6,938 nucleotides of DNA from Omnitrophica WOR_2 bacterium RIFCSPLOWO2_12_FULL_51_8. GTDB taxonomy: Bacteria > Omnitrophota > Gorgyraeia > Gygaellales > Profunditerraquicolaceae. Position 1 is the stretch's first letter, and every line of letters starts with the position of its first letter. The position numbers and the translations under genes were made by a program. Positions 6,134 to 6,938 of this stretch are shown piece by piece. A model generated the notes under the pieces. That model was not told the DNA's origin. It did no database searches and was given only the letters and a program-made list of their open reading frames with translations. Where the stretch lies: positions 1-6,938 of the forward strand of contig MHHD01000050.1 of assembly GCA_001805895.1 (NCBI GenBank), given 5' to 3'.

Positions 6134-6938
6134 TGAAAACCAAGACCGTCTTTAGCTGCCAGAAATGCGGGTATCAGTCGCCGAAGTGGCTGGGCCGCTG
6201 TCCGGATTGCGGCAGCTGGAATTCCTTTGCCGAAGAGAATTTTACGGAAGTTTCCGGGAAGCCGCGCGAGCGCGCCGCGTTATACCGGGATGAGCCAGTC
6301 TTATTAAAGGATGTCCCGGCCAGGGAAGAAGAGCGGACCTTGACCGGCATCCATGAGCTGGACCGCGTTTTAGGCGGCGGCATCGTCAGCGGCTCGGTGA
6401 TTTTAATCGGCGGAGACCCGGGGGGAGGCAAGTCCACAGTTTCCCTGCAGGTCTCTAACGAGCTGGCCAGGAAAGGCCTGACCGTGCTTTATGTCAGCGG
6501 CGAAGAGTCAACGGCCCAGACCAAGCTGCGGGCAAGGCGCTTAGGCAAAACCGACAGCGAATCCCTCTACATCGTCAATCAGACAGACCTTTCCCTGATT
6601 GTGGAGTATATCAACCGGCTCAATCCGCAAGCGGTGGTGATCGATTCCATCCAGGTGGTTTTTGAGCCTTCCTTTTCTTCTTCTCCTGGCAGCGTCAGCC
6701 AGGTAAGGGAATGCGCCGGGATACTGACGCAGTTAGCCAAGACCAAAGGGATCTCCCTGTTTATCATCGGCCACGTGACCAAGGAGGGCGCTTTGGCCGG
6801 GCCGCGCGTCCTGGAGCACATCGTGGACACCGTGCTTTATTTCGAAGGCGACAGGTTTTCCATCTACCGGATCCTGCGCGCGGTGAAAAACCGTTTTGGC
6901 TCGACCAACGAAATCGGCGTCTTTGAGATGTCGCAGGA
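6133..6938 (+). CDS. radA: RadA (Sms), DNA recombination/repair ATPase, 5' part
   Basis: The first 268 codons of RadA, open to the window edge; bacterial RadA is usually about 450 residues, so the Lon-protease-like C-terminal domain is missing here. RadA is a RecA-related hexameric ATPase that drives branch migration of recombination intermediates. Visible are the N-terminal zinc finger with cysteines 9, 12, 23 and 26 in CQKCGYQSPKWLGRCPDC, Walker A GGDPGGGKST (93-102), GEES at 123-126, Walker B AVVIDS (167-172) and the RadA-specific KNRFG motif (252-256). The zinc finger and KNRFG exclude RecA and DnaB. The ATG at 6133 lies in TAATG, overlapping the mlaD stop by one base, so it is probably translated from the mla transcript by coupling; the upstream AAAGAAGA stretch is at most a weak ribosome binding site. 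Confidence 0.96.
   Translation, partial: MKTKTVFSCQKCGYQSPKWLGRCPDCGSWNSFAEENFTEVSGKPRERAALYRDEPVLLKDVPAREEERTLTGIHELDRVLGGGIVSGSVILIGGDPGGGKSTVSLQVSNELARKGLTVLYVSGEESTAQTKLRARRLGKTDSESLYIVNQTDLSLIVEYINRLNPQAVVIDSIQVVFEPSFSSSPGSVSQVRECAGILTQLAKTKGISLFIIGHVTKEGALAGPRVLEHIVDTVLYFEGDRFSIYRILRAVKNRFGSTNEIGVFEMSQ

Noticed and set aside
6711..6926. 71-codon plus-strand frame inside radA
   Set aside because: It is out of frame with the conserved RadA coding sequence, whose KNRFG motif is in the same stretch; the Arg/Gly/Pro-rich composition is typical of a shadow frame.

Overview
The window is a compact, single-strand (+) stretch of seven genes from a bacterium that combines a Firmicutes-style protein quality-control cluster with a lipid transporter typical of diderm (two-membrane) bacteria. 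The genes in order are mcsA (3' end only), mcsB, clpC, mlaE, mlaF, mlaD and radA (5' part only). Arginine-phosphorylation machinery plus a diderm Mla/MCE transporter, moderately GC-rich codon use and the order clpC-mla-radA suggest an uncultured diderm lineage. Omnitrophota (candidate phylum OP3) is my best guess. This is inference, because the window holds no phylogenetic marker that I can place by eye.

Positions 1-3744 hold the protein quality-control module. McsA (zinc-finger/UVR adaptor and activator) and McsB (protein arginine kinase) overlap by an ATGA junction, and ClpC (a AAA+ unfoldase with two ATPase modules) follows 20 bases later. In characterised Firmicutes, McsB with McsA marks damaged proteins with phosphoarginine, and ClpC recognises the mark through its N-terminal domain and feeds the protein to ClpP. 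The residues for each step are visible here: the RDxxRA motif in McsB, the glutamates in both Clp_N repeats, and the LGF loop for ClpP docking. ClpP itself and any CtsR repressor are not in the window.

Positions 3745-3835 are a 91-base gap with a strong imperfect hairpin, and a second possible hairpin overlaps the end of clpC. Positions 3836-6133 encode an MCE-type ABC lipid transporter: MlaE permease, MlaF ATPase and MlaD membrane-anchored substrate-binding subunit. A 116-base gap splits mlaE from mlaF and is filled by a CACAGATGA-type repeat in inverted orientation, probably a dispersed element. mlaF and mlaD are 25 bases apart, with a strong ribosome binding site before mlaD.

RadA (recombination and branch-migration protein) starts inside the stop codon of mlaD and runs off the window edge. 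Since mcsA-mcsB-clpC-radA is a familiar Firmicutes order, the simplest reading is that the mla cassette sits inside an older stress and repair cluster. I did not find a wholly unknown system. The most interesting points are this mixed gene order, the palindromic elements beside mlaE, and a perfect 52-base internal repeat in clpC covering the putative phosphoarginine-binding motif.
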